A stretch of 64,000 nucleotides of DNA. Source: Marinobacter sp. F4206. GTDB taxonomy: Bacteria; Pseudomonadota; Gammaproteobacteria; Pseudomonadales; Oleiphilaceae. The DNA lies in assembly GCF_019392195.1 (NCBI RefSeq), contig NZ_JAHXKI010000001.1:124001-188000 (forward strand), written 5' to 3'. Both the position numbers and the translations under genes were made by a program. Below are positions 44,296 to 53,995 of the stretch, piece after piece. Below the pieces are notes generated by a model that had not been told where the DNA came from, did no database searches, and saw only the letters and a program-made list of their open reading frames with translations. The first letter of the stretch is position 1. Each line of letters opens with the position of its first letter.

Positions 44296-44362
44296 TTTAG
44301 CGGTTCGTGTGGAATTTTAGTACTTTCTGTGGCTATTCTTTAGCACTTTCTGTGGTCGCCCA
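44296..44362 (+). repeat. Right arm of the element with three close end sites
   Basis: Sites start at 44296 (degenerate, TTTAGCGGTTCGTGTGG), 44316 (TTTAGTACTTTCTGTGG) and 44339 (TTTAGCACTTTCTGTGGTCG), 20 and 23 bp apart, about two helical turns. The last site is the exact reverse complement of 42760-42779. Confidence 0.85.
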
Positions 44363-44521
44363 TCGAGGTCGTTTCTGACGCCTTCAATTCACACAGTACT
44401 GCGCATAATGTATATTATGTTAAATTCTGTATTCGCAAACAGGATTGGTGATTGGGGTTTGAAGTGGATTACGCGTTCTCTTGTTCCCTGTGTGTTCATC
44501 CAAGGATCAATGTCTACGCAA

Positions 44522-44812
44522 TTAGCGACTGGCGTGGCGTTTGGATTGTGCTGAACTGACTTCCCGCTTTGGCGTTTCCCCGGAAAAACCTGAGGCTAAC
44601 CATCGTTCATCGACTTTAAGCAGAAATGCCAGTTGTGCCATTAGCCCTCGCCGCGGCATGCTCTCACCACAAAACCATCGTCGTACGGCTTCGTGGCTGA
44701 TGCCGAGGCGACTGGAAAACCAGGTTTCCAGTTCTTTTTCATAATCTGGAACGCTCGGCTGGTTGTGACATGCGATCCTGAATCTCTCTGCAAAACCCTT
44801 GTAGTCCGACAT
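44522..44812 (-). CDS. Small helix-turn-helix protein
   Basis: 96 residues. Helix-turn-helix of the Cro/CI type: FSSRLGISHEAVRRWFCGESMPRRG (about 32-56), then LAFLLKVDERWLASG, as in phage-like repressors. It is probably a DNA-binding regulator; no target seen. It lies next to the mobile element but outside its target duplication. Confidence 0.72.
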   Translation of the reverse strand: MSDYKGFAERFRIACHNQPSVPDYEKELETWFSSRLGISHEAVRRWFCGESMPRRGLMAQLAFLLKVDERWLASGFSGETPKREVSSAQSKRHASR

Positions 44813-45064
44813 TTTGAATATCCCTATCCAAATGAAGACTCATTAAATTTAGTCAGAGGCAAAAAACCTGTCAAAAAGTTCATGAACCCTCCTGTCTTTC
44901 TGTTCGCCGGAACCGCACATGTTTAAAACCGGTACAGAAGCTTAAAACCGGAAGCATTACAGCACGCTCGATCCGCCATTCTGTTCCGCCTCACCACTGT
45001 CGGTCTGTGTCTGTTTTTTGAGCACCAGGAGAATAAGCTTTAGAAAACACAGTGAGGAAAAATC

Positions 45065-45340
45065 ATGAGCACCAAAACATTTCTCTTTAACCGATTAAAG
45101 ATCTATCTGAGAAATTACCGCACTCGGAAGGCTCTTCGGTCTCAGCTGCATGGCATGAGCAGCCGGGAACTGGATTCTCTCGTGCGTGATATCGGAATCC
45201 CCGGATCCGAACTGATTCAGGAAGCCAGTCGACCAGTCTGGAGCACGGACGTAGCCAACGATAGTCGAAGAAATCGCCACAACCCGGAAGACATCGCTTT
45301 GATGGTGCGCAGTTACTGCAAAAACCCGCCGGTAGCCTGA
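45065..45340 (+). CDS. DUF1127-like small basic protein
   Basis: 91 residues, with a basic helix RNYRTRKALRSQLHGMSSRE followed by LDSLVRDIGIPGSEL, as in DUF1127 proteins (some bind RNA or DNA and affect phosphate and RNA turnover). GAGGAAAAATC precedes the ATG. Its 3' end overlaps the convergent DUF1223 gene by 28 nt. Confidence 0.72.
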   Translation: MSTKTFLFNRLKIYLRNYRTRKALRSQLHGMSSRELDSLVRDIGIPGSELIQEASRPVWSTDVANDSRRNRHNPEDIALMVRSYCKNPPVA

Positions 45341-46023
45341 ATGATCTTCATCGAATCTTCTGGTGTCACCCAGATAGCCATCGCTGTCTGAGCCTGGCCG
45401 GCGTCGGGAATGTTCGGTAATTCCAGGGCCCAGTGATTTGCTCCACTGGCGGTATGCATGCTGAGTACCACGAAATCATGGGTTAGCTTGCGCCCACGGT
45501 TCTCACCGGCTCTTACCTCGGTGGTTAAGCCCATTCCCAACAACGCGACAGTAAGGTTTCCTGCGTTTGCGCCATCGAATTGAACCTGTAGATCTCGCTT
45601 TTCATCGAGTCTGGCGGTGAGAGTTCCGGGTTCGGTTTTTTCTGAATTCCAACGGCGAAGGCCGCGAAACCAGCCTCGCCATTCGCTGCTGTTAACCACC
45701 AAACCGGGTGTATAGGACTGGCTTACCCGCCCTTCCCTTACGTATGCGCGCTGACGCTTGCTGTACTCGGGTTTGGCGAACTGATCCTTCCAGCCGATGT
45801 AGTCCCAATAATCAACGTGAAAAGCGACCGGTATAAAACCGGTAAATAGATCAGGATCTTCCTTGAGGGAGCTCAACCACCGGTCCGCCGGAGGACAGCT
45901 GCTGCAGCCCTCGGAAGTAAACAGCTCAATGACATCTGTTTTCACAGGACCACTGCGCCATTCCTGGGCCGAAACAAGCATGGGCCACCCTATACACACC
46001 AGTGCGATCAGCAAGTATTTCAT
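45313..46023 (-). CDS. DUF1223 exported thioredoxin-fold protein
   Basis: 236 residues from ATG 46023, which follows GAGG; the extension to 46089 is not supported. Signal peptide MKYLLIALVCIGWPMLVSA, then a thioredoxin-like fold opening with VIELFTSEGCSSCPPADRWL, where CSSC is the redox motif. A periplasmic thiol-redox role is inferred; DUF1223 has no assigned substrate. Confidence 0.87.
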   Translation of the reverse strand: MKYLLIALVCIGWPMLVSAQEWRSGPVKTDVIELFTSEGCSSCPPADRWLSSLKEDPDLFTGFIPVAFHVDYWDYIGWKDQFAKPEYSKRQRAYVREGRVSQSYTPGLVVNSSEWRGWFRGLRRWNSEKTEPGTLTARLDEKRDLQVQFDGANAGNLTVALLGMGLTTEVRAGENRGRKLTHDFVVLSMHTASGANHWALELPNIPDAGQAQTAMAIWVTPEDSMKIIQATGGFLQ

Positions 46024-46347
46024 CGAAACCTCGTTTTGAAGCGCTGCGGAATCCGAATAGTCGTCATGCAGGTTACCCTGCGGAGCCAATTCAATTCGTC
46101 ACGTTTTAATAACGTTGCTGTCACGATTAAAAGGATTTCCAAGTCGTCGATCGAACGGACCGTTCGAGTCAGTTTCATTCCGTACCGTTATGAAAATTCT
46201 GTAGATAGCATTTTTAACCGGGATAGCTCCGTTTTTATGGAGGAGATGTTTTTGCTGGTCTAGGTTTAGGTTTGAGGGGCTAAAGATGTGAACCTCATGC
46301 TGTAGTTCCAACCGATAAACACCAGGACGAATTTAAAGGAAACTGAT
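46024..46347. other. Gene-free divergent region
   Basis: 324 nt between the DUF1223 gene and the cytochrome gene. Only shadow frames. It presumably holds both promoters; no clear operator was seen. Confidence 0.45.
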
Positions 46348-46698
46348 ATGAAACGGATAATCGTATCAACCACGTTGGCAAGCTGCCTGTGCCTGGGATC
46401 TGTTGCTGCAGTTGCAGACTCACATGGCATGAGCACGATGCAACTGGCTGAGGAAAAGAAATGTATGGCATGCCACACCACCAGCGACGAGCTGCCGCGG
46501 GCTCCGTCCTTCCCGAGCATCGCCCAGCGATACTCGATGGATGAGTATGACCGGCTTGTTCAGGTCGTGCTCACGGGCGGTGAGGATCACTGGGGATCTG
46601 CAGAAATGCCCGAGATGGATCTTCGCGCTGAAGTCAGTCAGGAGGAAGCCGAACAGCTTGTTAACTGGATCTTCGATATGAAAGAAGATGAAATGTAA
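46348..46698 (+). CDS. Periplasmic cytochrome c (class I)
   Basis: 116 residues: signal peptide (about 1-24), one haem site KKCMACHTTSDE (about 35), and a methionine ligand candidate in GSAEMPEMD. Resembles c551/c5-type electron carriers. It could supply electrons to or from the cbb3 oxidase or IorAB, but no neighbour shows this. Confidence 0.87.
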   Translation: MKRIIVSTTLASCLCLGSVAAVADSHGMSTMQLAEEKKCMACHTTSDELPRAPSFPSIAQRYSMDEYDRLVQVVLTGGEDHWGSAEMPEMDLRAEVSQEEAEQLVNWIFDMKEDEM

Positions 46699-46871
46699 CG
46701 TGTTGATCACTCGTCGGTGCGGGCTGGTGTTATTCAGACGTTCTCCAGCCTGCTCCTGACGCTCTTGAAGATAGATCCGATTACGATCCTGTCAGATAGT
46801 CCAGGCGTTTCCCCTTTCCTCTCCGGTTTCTGGCTAAACTAATCAAAAGCCGTTCCGGACTTTTACGAACT

Positions 46872-49595
46872 ATGACTTTACGCCGCTTCCATGCCCTACT
46901 CTGTGTCCTCGTCTTATGGGTTGGGGTGAGTTATGTCCCAACGGCCGCGGCAGCACTGGACGATCTCCTGCCGCCGGTACAAACGGAAACCGAGCGGTAT
47001 CCCCCTGCAGAAGAAGAGGAAAAGAACGCAGAAGACGGCGAGCCGGAGGAGGATACCGAACCAGAACCTGAACCGGAGCCGGTCAAGCCGGAAATTGAGG
47101 CACCGGATGAGCCTCTCGTCAGTTCGCTGCCAACCCCACAGAACGCCGATATCCAGCAGCAAATCCAGAAACTGCGCGAAGCCCTTGATAGCAGACAGCA
47201 TGCGCTCAGCATCAGTGAGCAGCGTCTTGCCTATGCGGAATCGCTCCGCGGCCGGCTCGACAATGAGTACGAAAGTTTCGAGCTGCGCCTGGAACGAGCC
47301 GGGCTGAATCTCACCGATGATTACGCAAACCTCCTGCGCCAGCGCCTGGAAAGGTTACGGAATCAGACCATCGCCGCCGGTCTCACCAAGGGTATTACTG
47401 CTCAGTTGTCGGCCGCCCGCGAGGAACAACTGCGGCTTGAAGAATTTGAGGCGGTGATCGAACCGGACGATGACGCCCGTGGCCGCCTGGAGGTAAAACG
47501 GGTTCAACTCCTACGCCAGCTCCATGGAACGGTAACCAGACACATTGAGGTGCTGAACGAATACTACAACATTGTGGTCCAGTTACAGGACCGGCTGGAA
47601 GCGTACAGAACCTTGCTTCAGCAGCGACTCTTCTGGCTCCCCAGCACCGAAACCGTCGATCTGGAGATGGTTGGGCAGATTTACCGGGGGGTGACCTGGT
47701 TCGTTTCCGGTTTCAAATGGTCCTCCCTGAAAGCCGCATTCCTGTCCTCGGCCAAAGAACACTGGCCGTTTTTGGCGCTATTGTCGGTGGTCGTAGTGGT
47801 CATGGCGGTACGCCGGCGCAGGCTTCGAAAAGCCCTCGTTGATACCGGGTACCACGTGGGCAATGTCCGCCGGGATCGTTGGAAATATACCTTTTCGGCC
47901 TTGGTTTATAGTTTCCTCCTGGCGCTGCCCGGCGTTTTCTTGCTCACCCTTGGTCACCTGATATTGGAGAGCGGGAACAGTTTTCTCCATGCTCTTTCCA
48001 AGGGGTTATCCAATGCGGCCTTCGTGACCCTGCTGCTAAGAAGCGTCTATACCGTTGCGTATACCAAAGGGCTCGGCGAACGCCATTTCCACTGGAATCC
48101 GAATACACTCAGGATGCTTCGCAAGCAGATCCCGATTCTGCTAGCCGTGTTGATCCCGATCATTATTATCATGCCGACCATGGCGACAAAAAAGGGGGCG
48201 GTATACAGCGACAGCCTTGGGCGTTTTCTCTTTCTGCTGGCGTCTTTCGCCCTCGCCTACTTCGCCCAGCGGTTTATGACTGCCGTGCGAAAGGATCAGG
48301 CCAACAGCCAGATACTTCGCATTCTGCATTGGATAGCGGTGGCTATGCCGCTGGTTCTCGCCTTCATCTCACTGTGGGGTTATCACTACACTGCAGTCCG
48401 CTTTGAGGGTCTGATGTTCATCAGTCTGTGCTGGCTGGCTTTCGTAATTCTGCTCCACTACCTTGGCCTGCGGAGCCTTGCGGTTCGTGAGCGTCGAATG
48501 GCTCTCAAGCGCGTTCTCGAGACCCGGGAAGCCGAAAGAAAGCTGGCTGAAACCCGGGAAGCTGCGGAATCCTCCGGAGAAGGTGTGCCATTGAGCTTTG
48601 ATATCCCGCAGCGCGATATCAACGAAATCAGCCAGCAAAGTGAAACACTGCTGAAAATCCTTTCGATCATTCTGGCGGCGGTCGGTCTGTGGATGCTTTG
48701 GCACAATGTCTTCCCGGCCCTCGGGATTTTTGACGACATCACTCTCTGGAGCATATCAACCGGTATCGCGGGCGAAGATCCGGTTCCCATCAATCTGGGT
48801 GACCTGATGGTGGCACTGGCCATTGGTGCGGGCACGGTGCTCGCGGCCCGAAATCTTCCGGGCACACTGGAGGTCGTTTTCCTCAGTCGGCTGAATCTTG
48901 AGCCAGGTGTGGGCTATGCGATCACTACGCTGGCAACCTATACCATTGTGTTTATCGGCATTGCCGCCGCGCTGGCCGGGCTCGGCTTTCAGTGGTCGAA
49001 ACTGCAGTGGCTTGTAGCAGCACTCGGTGTGGGGCTCGGTTTCGGGCTCCAGGAGATTGTGGCCAATTTCGTCTCCGGCATCATTCTGTTGTTTGAACGT
49101 CCGATCCGTGTGGGCGACACGGTGACGATTGGCGGTATTACCGGAACAGTTTCCCGTATCCGGATTAGAGCCACAACGCTGGTGGACTGGGATCGTAAAG
49201 AGCAGATCATTCCGAATAAAACGTTTGTGACCCAGGATCTGACCAACTGGACGCTGTCCGATCCGATTACCCGAGTGATCGTCCGGGTGGGTGTAGCCTA
49301 CGGTTCCGACGTCGATACAGTGCAGGATCTGCTCTACCAGGTTGCCGTCAACAACGAACGGGTTGTGGAAGAACCCGCGCCGGCGGTGTTCTGTGTTGAA
49401 CTCGGAGAGAGCCAGATTGACTTTGAGGTCCGGGTTTTCGTGCGCGATTTGCTGGACTTCATGCCCCTGTCTCACGAGCTGAACGCTTCGATCACCCGAG
49501 CCCTGAAAGAAGCCGGTATCGAAATCCCCTTCCCTCAACGGGACATTCATTTTCGCAGCGAACCGGTAGGACACAAGCCCGGATCCAATGAATAG
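46872..49595 (+). CDS. Large MscS-family mechanosensitive channel
   Basis: 907 residues. Signal peptide, an acidic proline-rich stretch (about 40-75), a coiled coil (about 90-260), then about ten membrane helices and the MscS module near 700-880 (LGVGLGFGLQEIVANFVSGI, FERPIRVGDTVTIGGITGTV, IIPNKTFVTQDLTNW). The end EAGIEIPFPQRDIHF matches the smaller channel at 11911. It resembles MscK/MscM-type giants. It opens under membrane tension. Confidence 0.9.
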   Translation: MTLRRFHALLCVLVLWVGVSYVPTAAAALDDLLPPVQTETERYPPAEEEEKNAEDGEPEEDTEPEPEPEPVKPEIEAPDEPLVSSLPTPQNADIQQQIQKLREALDSRQHALSISEQRLAYAESLRGRLDNEYESFELRLERAGLNLTDDYANLLRQRLERLRNQTIAAGLTKGITAQLSAAREEQLRLEEFEAVIEPDDDARGRLEVKRVQLLRQLHGTVTRHIEVLNEYYNIVVQLQDRLEAYRTLLQQRLFWLPSTETVDLEMVGQIYRGVTWFVSGFKWSSLKAAFLSSAKEHWPFLALLSVVVVVMAVRRRRLRKALVDTGYHVGNVRRDRWKYTFSALVYSFLLALPGVFLLTLGHLILESGNSFLHALSKGLSNAAFVTLLLRSVYTVAYTKGLGERHFHWNPNTLRMLRKQIPILLAVLIPIIIIMPTMATKKGAVYSDSLGRFLFLLASFALAYFAQRFMTAVRKDQANSQILRILHWIAVAMPLVLAFISLWGYHYTAVRFEGLMFISLCWLAFVILLHYLGLRSLAVRERRMALKRVLETREAERKLAETREAAESSGEGVPLSFDIPQRDINEISQQSETLLKILSIILAAVGLWMLWHNVFPALGIFDDITLWSISTGIAGEDPVPINLGDLMVALAIGAGTVLAARNLPGTLEVVFLSRLNLEPGVGYAITTLATYTIVFIGIAAALAGLGFQWSKLQWLVAALGVGLGFGLQEIVANFVSGIILLFERPIRVGDTVTIGGITGTVSRIRIRATTLVDWDRKEQIIPNKTFVTQDLTNWTLSDPITRVIVRVGVAYGSDVDTVQDLLYQVAVNNERVVEEPAPAVFCVELGESQIDFEVRVFVRDLLDFMPLSHELNASITRALKEAGIEIPFPQRDIHFRSEPVGHKPGSNE

Positions 49596-49680
49596 TGTTG
49601 GTTGAACGCGGGTTTGCATTGCAACTCCATGCTCCTTACCATACTGTTTATTCATACAGCTATTCCGCGAAGGCCCGGTA

Positions 49681-50427
49681 TTGAAGATTTCTTTCGTACA
49701 TATTCGTCGTCAGTACGATTTCAGAAGTATTGAGGTTGGTCGATGGGTGACTGAATCGGAGCGGGACCGGGCAGCAGTGCGCTTTCACAACGCACTGGTG
49801 ACGCTGATGAACACCTTAAAGGTGCCCGAACCGGTTATTTCCCTGAAGAGTTCATTGGGCCTGCAATACGGGATTGGCGGTCAACTCGGTGTGTGTGCCC
49901 ATTACATTCCGGCTACGCGGCAACTGGCGCTGGCCAAGAATGCCGGGGCAGGAAGTCTGGCTCATGAATGGTTCCATGCCTTTGATCATTACATCGCCAG
50001 CAAAGCCTTTGTTGAGGCTGGGCCGCAAGCCTTTGCCAGCGCCCTGTGGCTCAGTAGTCAGGCCTTCAAGCCTCACCCCATCACCGCAAAGCTGTTCCGT
50101 TGTTTCGAGGCAATCATGCTCAACCCGGAAGGAACCGAGCCGAGTCAGCTGTTCAGGGCATCCCGATTAGTGGATCAACAGCAACAAACCCTCTATTGGG
50201 CCAGACCGGAGGAAATGTGCGCCCGTGCGTTTGAGGCGTTTGTTGAAGACCGCGCACCCCGCGATGGCTTTCTGGTACGGGGAACACAGGGTTCCGAGGA
50301 AGCCCGGCTGGGTCTTTACCCCGTCGGTATGGAACGGGATCGGGTTGCCGACGCATTCACCGATTACTTTTCGAGTCTCGGCCAGGCTCTTGGCCGGGCT
50401 GCGGGAACTGGCGATAACCCGCATTGA
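49681..50427 (+). CDS. CLCA_X family putative metalloprotease
   Basis: 248 residues from a TTG start. The motif GAGSLAHEWFHAFDHYI resembles a zincin helix (HExxH replaced by HEWFH); a distal DRVADAFTDYFSSL could carry the third ligand region. The family is widespread in gammaproteobacteria but uncharacterised. The patatin gene follows in the same direction after 117 nt. Confidence 0.7.
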   Translation: MKISFVHIRRQYDFRSIEVGRWVTESERDRAAVRFHNALVTLMNTLKVPEPVISLKSSLGLQYGIGGQLGVCAHYIPATRQLALAKNAGAGSLAHEWFHAFDHYIASKAFVEAGPQAFASALWLSSQAFKPHPITAKLFRCFEAIMLNPEGTEPSQLFRASRLVDQQQQTLYWARPEEMCARAFEAFVEDRAPRDGFLVRGTQGSEEARLGLYPVGMERDRVADAFTDYFSSLGQALGRAAGTGDNPH

Positions 50428-50544
50428 GGTACATACTCAGTAGATACCGGGCGGATGCCTGGCGTGGGATGCGAACCATTAAATAAAACCACATCGCACC
50501 GGCCGTGCTGTCCAGGCCTTTGGGATGGAAACCGGTACTCGCCA

Positions 50545-52059
50545 ATGATGTCCTTGATAAAGCCGAAAGGATTCAGCCGGCAGGAACTGCGACAGCGAAT
50601 GCAAAACGCCACCAGCTATCAGGAGTGGCATGCGGCTGCTCTGGCTCTGGATAACCTGTCAGGCGCAGAGAACTGGCGCCAGAGCGATGCCTCCGAGTTC
50701 TACGATTACCACGACATCCGCGCTCGATACGAGCAGTTGCGAACGCTACTGGCCGAAGAAAACCACCAGGAACTGCTTTACGTTCTGAACGAAGGCATCC
50801 ACGGAAATATGAGTGGGATGGGCCGCCCTATTCTTTACGACCGGGCGCTGACCGGCACCAAGCGGCTGATCGATAATTACGTTAGCGCTATTGCTCAGGC
50901 ACTCAGGACCATTGCAGAGTCCTCGTCGAAGCATATCTCCCTGCAGGATAAAGTCGATTTCTTCCGCCGTGCCAGTCACTGTTACGGACGCTCGGCGTTG
51001 ATGCTCAGTGGCGGTGGCGGACTGATCTATTCTCACCACGGCGTTGTGCAAACGCTCATCGAGCAGGACCTGTTGCCAAATGTGGTATCGGGCGCTAGCG
51101 CTGGCGCATGGGTGTCGGCACTGTTATCCATGTACACCAATCACGAGTTGAAATCCGGTTTTTTCGACCGCTACCGGTACGATATGCCGGAACACCTGAA
51201 TCCGCTCAGAGTATTAGCCGGCATGGAGCCCGGCGTCTCGCCCCTTTCCGTCAAGCAGCGTGCGATGGACGGTATTGGCAACACCATGACCTTCCAGGAA
51301 GCCTATGAGCACACGGGGAGATACATCAACATTTCGATTGCTCCGGCAGAAAAGCACCAGAACTCCAGACTGATGAACGCTATTACCTCTCCAAACGTCT
51401 ACATACGCTCGGCGATGGACGCATCCGGCAGCGTTCCTGGCGTGGTGCCACCGGTCACCCTTTACGCCAAAGGTGCCGATGGCAAACCAAAGCCGTATCT
51501 CCCGTCCAAGAAATGGGTCGACGGCTCTGTTGCCGAGGATCTGCCCGCGAAACGGCTTTCGCGCCTGTTCGGAGTCAATCATTACATTGTCAGTATGATT
51601 AATCCCCTCGCGGTGCCTTTTATTGACGACCCGAAATTGCGTGCCCGGAGAGGGCTTCGTAATGTCGCCGGAGCCATGGCCACTCATTCAGCGGCAGATC
51701 TGCTAAAGGAGCTTGAGACGTACCTGACCCGTTTCGGTGTTTCCTTTATCAGTCCTGCTGTTCTACTGGCCCATAGCGTACTGAACCAGAGTTACACCGG
51801 CGACGTGAATATTATCCTGGAAAAGAAGAACTTCAGCTGGCGTAACGTGCTATTCGGTTACCGCAACAGCCGGGAAATCGAGAACCTGATTCTGGCGGGA
51901 AAACGAAATACCTGGCCCAAGCTGGCAATGATCCGCAACGCCACCTTGATTGGCCGGGAACTGGACCGCATATTGGATGAGCTGGATCAACGGGAGTTCG
52001 GACAGCGACCCGGCGGAGGGGAGCGTCGCAAGTTGACGCTCCCCTCCGTGTCGTTCTAG
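50545..52059 (+). CDS. Patatin-like phospholipase with DUF3336
   Basis: About 504 residues. N-terminal DUF3336 (FSRQELRQRMQNATSYQEWH, about 11-140) and a patatin domain: oxyanion loop LSGGGGLIYSHHGV, nucleophile GASAGAW (Ser of GxSxG), and the dyad aspartate in WVDGSVAEDLP. Acts on membrane lipids. ATG 50545 (or 50548) is chosen; the frame from 50455 adds an unlikely leader. Its stop overlaps the convergent retropepsin-like gene by 4 nt. Confidence 0.9.
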   Translation: MMSLIKPKGFSRQELRQRMQNATSYQEWHAAALALDNLSGAENWRQSDASEFYDYHDIRARYEQLRTLLAEENHQELLYVLNEGIHGNMSGMGRPILYDRALTGTKRLIDNYVSAIAQALRTIAESSSKHISLQDKVDFFRRASHCYGRSALMLSGGGGLIYSHHGVVQTLIEQDLLPNVVSGASAGAWVSALLSMYTNHELKSGFFDRYRYDMPEHLNPLRVLAGMEPGVSPLSVKQRAMDGIGNTMTFQEAYEHTGRYINISIAPAEKHQNSRLMNAITSPNVYIRSAMDASGSVPGVVPPVTLYAKGADGKPKPYLPSKKWVDGSVAEDLPAKRLSRLFGVNHYIVSMINPLAVPFIDDPKLRARRGLRNVAGAMATHSAADLLKELETYLTRFGVSFISPAVLLAHSVLNQSYTGDVNIILEKKNFSWRNVLFGYRNSREIENLILAGKRNTWPKLAMIRNATLIGRELDRILDELDQREFGQRPGGGERRKLTLPSVSF

Positions 52060-52646
52060 TCTGCCTGCAGGGCAATTTCCTCGAGCGTGTTGTACTCGCA
52101 ATCGAGCTCTGCAATAAAGCTGTCTGCCGAATCGATCAGGATGTTGTCGTCCCTCATGAAACGGCGCCCCAGGAGAATCGGGTAGGAGAAGTTTCCGCGG
52201 TCGGTCAGTGAGAACTGGGTTTCATGGATGGTTCCGGCGATGCAAAACTCCATGTTCACCACATACCGTCGTTGAGAAGGTGCACCCTTGCGCTTGATCA
52301 GTACCGTACGGTGAATCGGACGCTCGAATTCCAGCACGACATCCTCGTGTTCGAGGTCTCCTTCACTCGGCTGATCTTCATGGTCCCCAAGCGGGAGCTG
52401 GAATTTCACCCATTCCTCATTGTCTTTCTTGAATTCCTCCACGTTCACCGCATGAAGCGATGACGTTTTGGCACCGGTATCCAGCCTTGCCTTCAAACGC
52501 AGGCCGGTATCGTTCATAACCACCCACTCCACAAAACCCAGGGTTTCGGGAACGGGTTGATCTGATGATTCATCCTCTTTAGCCATCACATTGGTGGCAG
52601 GGATTGCGAGGGTCGCTACCAGTGCCAATGAAGCTAGATTTCTCAT
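52056..52646 (-). CDS. Exported retropepsin-like protein (PF05618 family)
   Basis: 196 residues: signal peptide (about 1-22, ending VMA) and an aspartic-protease-like domain with LDTGAKTSSLHA and LGRRFMRDDNILID. Some family members are called ATP-dependent zinc proteases, but activity is doubtful; RimB-type members cut glutamate tails. Its start lies within the end of acpH (ATGA). Confidence 0.85.
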   Translation of the reverse strand: MRNLASLALVATLAIPATNVMAKEDESSDQPVPETLGFVEWVVMNDTGLRLKARLDTGAKTSSLHAVNVEEFKKDNEEWVKFQLPLGDHEDQPSEGDLEHEDVVLEFERPIHRTVLIKRKGAPSQRRYVVNMEFCIAGTIHETQFSLTDRGNFSYPILLGRRFMRDDNILIDSADSFIAELDCEYNTLEEIALQAD

Positions 52647-53218
52647 TCAAACTCTCCCGCAACAATCTGTAATTCAGGGAAAAATAATAGAAAACGTTCT
52701 TCCAGCTCGACGTCGTTCGCCCGTATCTCGTCGATAATGCCGGAAAACCGATTTGGAAACCGAACACGGCCAGCGACGCGGTCCAGGGCATAGCCAATGC
52801 TTTCGAGATCCTCATAGGCGCCAAACCAGTCATGCCAGACCATCCGCCTCGTCACCTTTACCATGGGCGCCGGCATCAAATGCTCGTAACTCTGCAGTTC
52901 GCCGTAAATGCCCTGGACAAATCTACCACGATCCACCTGACTGAAACGTTGCCAGTGTCTTAACAGATAGTGATCGTAGAGAATGTCCAGGGCGACACCG
53001 GCAAACCGCCGCCGCTCCCGGGAAAAACAGGCTTTACTGGCCAGCACTTCCGGGTGTTGATCGGTAAAGCTGTCGACGGCACGGTGGTGGCGGATACCCT
53101 TCTGCACCAGGCTCGGAAGTCCGGCCAGAACAACACCCCGGGTGAAATCACCCAGGATGCTGCCCACCCGTGCTTCCGGTGAATCCGGTGCAAGAAATAC
53201 GTGGGCAAGATGGTTCAA
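52643..53218 (-). CDS. acpH: Acyl carrier protein phosphodiesterase
   Basis: 191 residues, AcpH (DUF479) family: MNHLAHVFLAP start, GSILGDFTRG, IRHHRAVDSFTDQHP with metal-binding HHxxVD, and ALDILYDHYLLRHW. Removes 4'-phosphopantetheine from ACP. Overlaps the retropepsin-like gene, which is downstream, as ATGA. Confidence 0.9.
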   Translation of the reverse strand: MNHLAHVFLAPDSPEARVGSILGDFTRGVVLAGLPSLVQKGIRHHRAVDSFTDQHPEVLASKACFSRERRRFAGVALDILYDHYLLRHWQRFSQVDRGRFVQGIYGELQSYEHLMPAPMVKVTRRMVWHDWFGAYEDLESIGYALDRVAGRVRFPNRFSGIIDEIRANDVELEERFLLFFPELQIVAGEFE

Positions 53219-53241
53219 ACAGGCTCCTGGTATCCCGGGAC

Positions 53242-53784
53242 TCAGAAATTAAGCTGAACGCCAACCCCGAGACCATCGACAGTGACGTCATCGTCATCAT
53301 AGTAACGCATGTATTCGAGGTTGCCAGAAAGATTGGACGCAAACTTCATGTTCAAACCCACACCGTAGGAAACATCACTTTCATCGTCTGTCACGGTGTT
53401 GAAGGGCCCCTCTGCCTCAAGCTCGACGCGGGTAAAGCCGAGAATTGCGTAGGGCGTTAACGGGGATTCGTTAGCCAGATTGAAAGTGGCGTAGCCCCCG
53501 AAGAAGTTGTCGAGGGAAAAATCGACGGCGCCAATACGGTCGTCATCCACGCCAAATCCCCCCCGGGCCTCAAAGCCCAGGAACGGGGTGGCCATCACGC
53601 CTGCCTTGGCGGACAGCGTACCGACATCCGCGTCCCGGGAGCCGATATCGAGGTTTGCGAACGTATAGTTCAGGCCGGTATACAGGCCGCCAACTCCGGA
53701 TTTATACATGTCCTGGGCATTGGCTGCGCCAGCTGTAAGCACGCCGGTAGCAAAAACAATTGCAAGTGAACGTGAGAGATTCAT
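53242..53784 (-). CDS. Outer-membrane beta-barrel protein
   Basis: 180 residues: signal peptide (about 1-23, ending ANA), then eight-strand barrel features (GLYTGLNYTFANLDI, FSLDNFFGGYATFNLA, ending GLGVGVQLNF with terminal Phe). Typical of OmpA-like beta-barrel domains. 23 nt upstream of acpH, so likely co-transcribed with it. Confidence 0.82.
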   Translation of the reverse strand: MNLSRSLAIVFATGVLTAGAANAQDMYKSGVGGLYTGLNYTFANLDIGSRDADVGTLSAKAGVMATPFLGFEARGGFGVDDDRIGAVDFSLDNFFGGYATFNLANESPLTPYAILGFTRVELEAEGPFNTVTDDESDVSYGVGLNMKFASNLSGNLEYMRYYDDDDVTVDGLGVGVQLNF

Positions 53785-53995
53785 TTTTCCTTCTCCTTAG
53801 CGGTCGTCCGGTTCTTCATTATCCAAGTTGCATCAACAGCACGGACAATACCACCCCGAGGATCCTCATTTACCTCATATTTACAGTGATTTAATTCGTG
53901 GTTAATTCGGCCCGGGCCAGAGCCATTTCCTTGCGGAAGCCGGCACCCACAGGTATTCTGACGCCGTCTCTTGTATCAGCTGGCTTGAGCGCTCT

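Larger units (their letters stand above)
42756..44362. mobile_element. Non-autonomous cargo-carrying transposon with 5-bp target duplication
   Basis: 1607-bp element. Terminal inverted repeats: TGGACGACCACAGAAAGTGC plus TAAA at 42756-42779, and its reverse complement at 44339-44362 with one mismatch in 24. TCGAG flanks both sides (42751-42755 and 44363-44367). The left arm has three spaced end sites (42760, 42818, 42878); the right arm has three close sites (44296, 44316, 44339). It contains no transposase. Cargo is a UDG-like gene and a small exported protein. The arrangement of repeated sites resembles IS21-like or Tn7-like ends; the helper enzyme is unknown. Confidence 0.85.

Noticed and set aside
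42704..44362. Interpretation of the repeats as integron attC sites
   Set aside because: The core GTTRRRY/RYYYAAC pairs are missing, and the 5-bp target duplication with inverted tips indicates DDE-type transposition.
42704..44362. Interpretation of the repeats as a CRISPR array
   Set aside because: Repeats are 17-24 bp, in both orientations, with unequal spacing and no cas genes.
44923..44951. TTAAAACCGG repeated twice, 19 bp apart, as an operator
   Set aside because: Short and A/T-rich; no regulator link could be shown.
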